Below the pieces are notes generated by a model. That model was not told where the DNA came from and made no database searches. It saw only the letters and a program-made list of their open reading frames with translations. A program made the position numbers and the translations under genes. This document shows positions 4,837 through 5,627 of a stretch of DNA of 5,627 bases, piece by piece (positions within the stretch are counted from its first letter, which is position 1; every line of letters starts with the position of its first letter). The DNA lies in assembly GCA_025351615.1 (NCBI GenBank), contig JANXVP010000502.1, positions 1 through 5,627 of the forward strand, read 5' to 3'. The stretch is from Ramlibacter sp. GTDB taxonomy: Bacteria > Pseudomonadota > Gammaproteobacteria > Burkholderiales > Burkholderiaceae_C.

Positions 4837-5627
4837 ATGAACCGCGTGCACGCGAACGGAATCGACTTCGCCTACGTCGAAGAAGGCAGCGGGCCTCTGG
4901 TCATTCTGCTGCACGGATTTCCCGACACGGCCCGCACCTGGGAGCACCAGTTGTCGGCGCTGGCAGCAGCCGGCTACCGCGCTGTCGCTCCCTACCTGCG
5001 CGGTTACCATCCGACCGCGATTCCCGCCGATGGCTTCTACGACAAAGCCACACTCACCACAGATATCGCGGAGCTCATCCGGGCTTTGGGCGGCGGCAAG
5101 CCGGTGCATCTGGTCGGTCAGGACTGGGGCGCGATCATCTCTTACGCGGTGCTCGCCGCATTCCCCGAACTGATCCGTCGCGCGGTCGTGATGGCGGTTC
5201 CGCATCCGGCACGGGTAGCCGCCAGCATGCTGGAAGCAAAGCACGTCCACCGCTCGTTCCATTGGTGGTTCTTCCAGTTGCCGGACCTGCCCGAAAAGGC
5301 ATTAGCCGCGAACGATTTCGCCTTCATCGACTATCTCTGGAGCTACTGGACCTCACCCGGCTACCAGGACCCTGCCCACATGGCCTCGATCAAGCTGATG
5401 CTGTCGCAACCGGGCGTGCTCGCGGCGACACTTGGGTATTACCGTGCAATGTTCGACCCCCGCAAGGGCGATCCGCGCCTGCAGGCCATGCGGCAAGCCA
5501 TGGACCGCCCGATCGCAGTCCCGACGCTCGCGCTCTGCGGCAGCGACGACCTGCGCTCGGAATTGATGACCGACCAGGCCCGGTATTTCTCCGGCGAATA
5601 CAGCTACCGGGAGGTTGCCGGCGCCGG
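4837..5627 (+). CDS. Epoxide-hydrolase-like alpha/beta hydrolase (partial, C-terminus beyond right edge)
   Basis: The first 263 residues are visible, most of a protein family that is usually near 290-320 residues. The core begins at once (no signal peptide): oxyanion motif HGFPD at 26-30; RGY at 55-57; nucleophile Asp96 in GQDWGA (94-99); and acid probably Asp238 in CGSDD. The catalytic His lies beyond the window. An Asp rather than Ser nucleophile marks epoxide hydrolases and haloalkane dehalogenases. HGFPD (dehalogenases usually have Asn after HG) and a Tyr pair in the cap (YYRAMF, 201-206) favour epoxide hydrolase: water opening of an epoxide to a diol through an alkyl-enzyme ester. Gln95 before the Asp, where His is common, is dehalogenase-like, so that activity is not excluded. 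The start is ATG at 4837 with AGGA (4825-4828) eight bases upstream. The gap to the GST gene is 14 bases, so they are co-transcribed. Confidence 0.85.
   Translation, partial: MNRVHANGIDFAYVEEGSGPLVILLHGFPDTARTWEHQLSALAAAGYRAVAPYLRGYHPTAIPADGFYDKATLTTDIAELIRALGGGKPVHLVGQDWGAIISYAVLAAFPELIRRAVVMAVPHPARVAASMLEAKHVHRSFHWWFFQLPDLPEKALAANDFAFIDYLWSYWTSPGYQDPAHMASIKLMLSQPGVLAATLGYYRAMFDPRKGDPRLQAMRQAMDRPIAVPTLALCGSDDLRSELMTDQARYFSGEYSYREVAGA

Noticed and set aside
4402..5262. A 286-codon leftward frame opposite the GST and epoxide-hydrolase genes
   Set aside because: It spans two well-supported rightward genes and their junction, and has no recognisable domain.
1..5627. tRNA, rRNA, CRISPR repeats, insertion sequences, phage or toxin-antitoxin genes
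   Set aside because: No cloverleaf, regularly spaced repeats, transposase motifs or terminal inverted repeats were seen by eye. Composition appears even across the window, with no sign of recent transfer.

Overview
The window is high-GC bacterial chromosome with almost no non-coding space. Seven full or partial genes plus one small lipoprotein gene cover nearly all of it, and the longest gap is 86 bases. I see no tRNA, rRNA, CRISPR array, insertion sequence, phage gene or attachment site. A membrane protein of the EI24/CysZ family directly upstream of, and overlapping, a short CinA-type (MoaB/Mog-fold) protein is a pairing I associate with Burkholderiales. That makes a betaproteobacterium the best guess, but it rests on protein resemblance and remembered gene order, not on a database search.

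Layout from left to right. (1) A leftward pair, 1-1245: the EI24-family membrane protein, then the N-terminal half of a CinA-like molybdopterin-binding-fold protein cut by the left edge. (2) A rightward serine alpha/beta hydrolase, 1293-2063, divergent from the first pair across only 47 bases. (3) A leftward pair, 3119-2069: a small putative lipoprotein with a helical, coiled-coil-like C-terminus, then an RsuA-type 16S rRNA pseudouridine synthase. The synthase converges on the hydrolase with only 5 bases between the stop codons. (4) A leftward short-chain dehydrogenase/reductase, 4058-3204. (5) A divergent rightward pair, 4145 to the right edge: a zeta-class glutathione S-transferase resembling maleylacetoacetate isomerase, then an epoxide-hydrolase-like alpha/beta hydrolase with an Asp nucleophile, cut by the right edge.

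How the genes may work together. The left and middle parts are housekeeping or poorly defined: membrane transport or envelope, a nucleotide-related MoaB-fold enzyme, and rRNA modification. The right part groups three enzyme classes (reductase, GST, epoxide hydrolase) that often act on reactive carbonyls or epoxides. The usual tyrosine-catabolism partners of maleylacetoacetate isomerase (hmgA, fahA) are not visible in this window, so a detoxification or side-pathway role is at least as likely as tyrosine breakdown.

I found no clear new system. The points most worth a second look are: a 7-bp hairpin built from both convergent stop codons; two other stop codons lying inside small hairpins; a very short divergent promoter region in which both genes may be leaderless; the altered active-site motif of the GST; and the unrecognised small lipoprotein gene in front of the pseudouridine synthase gene.
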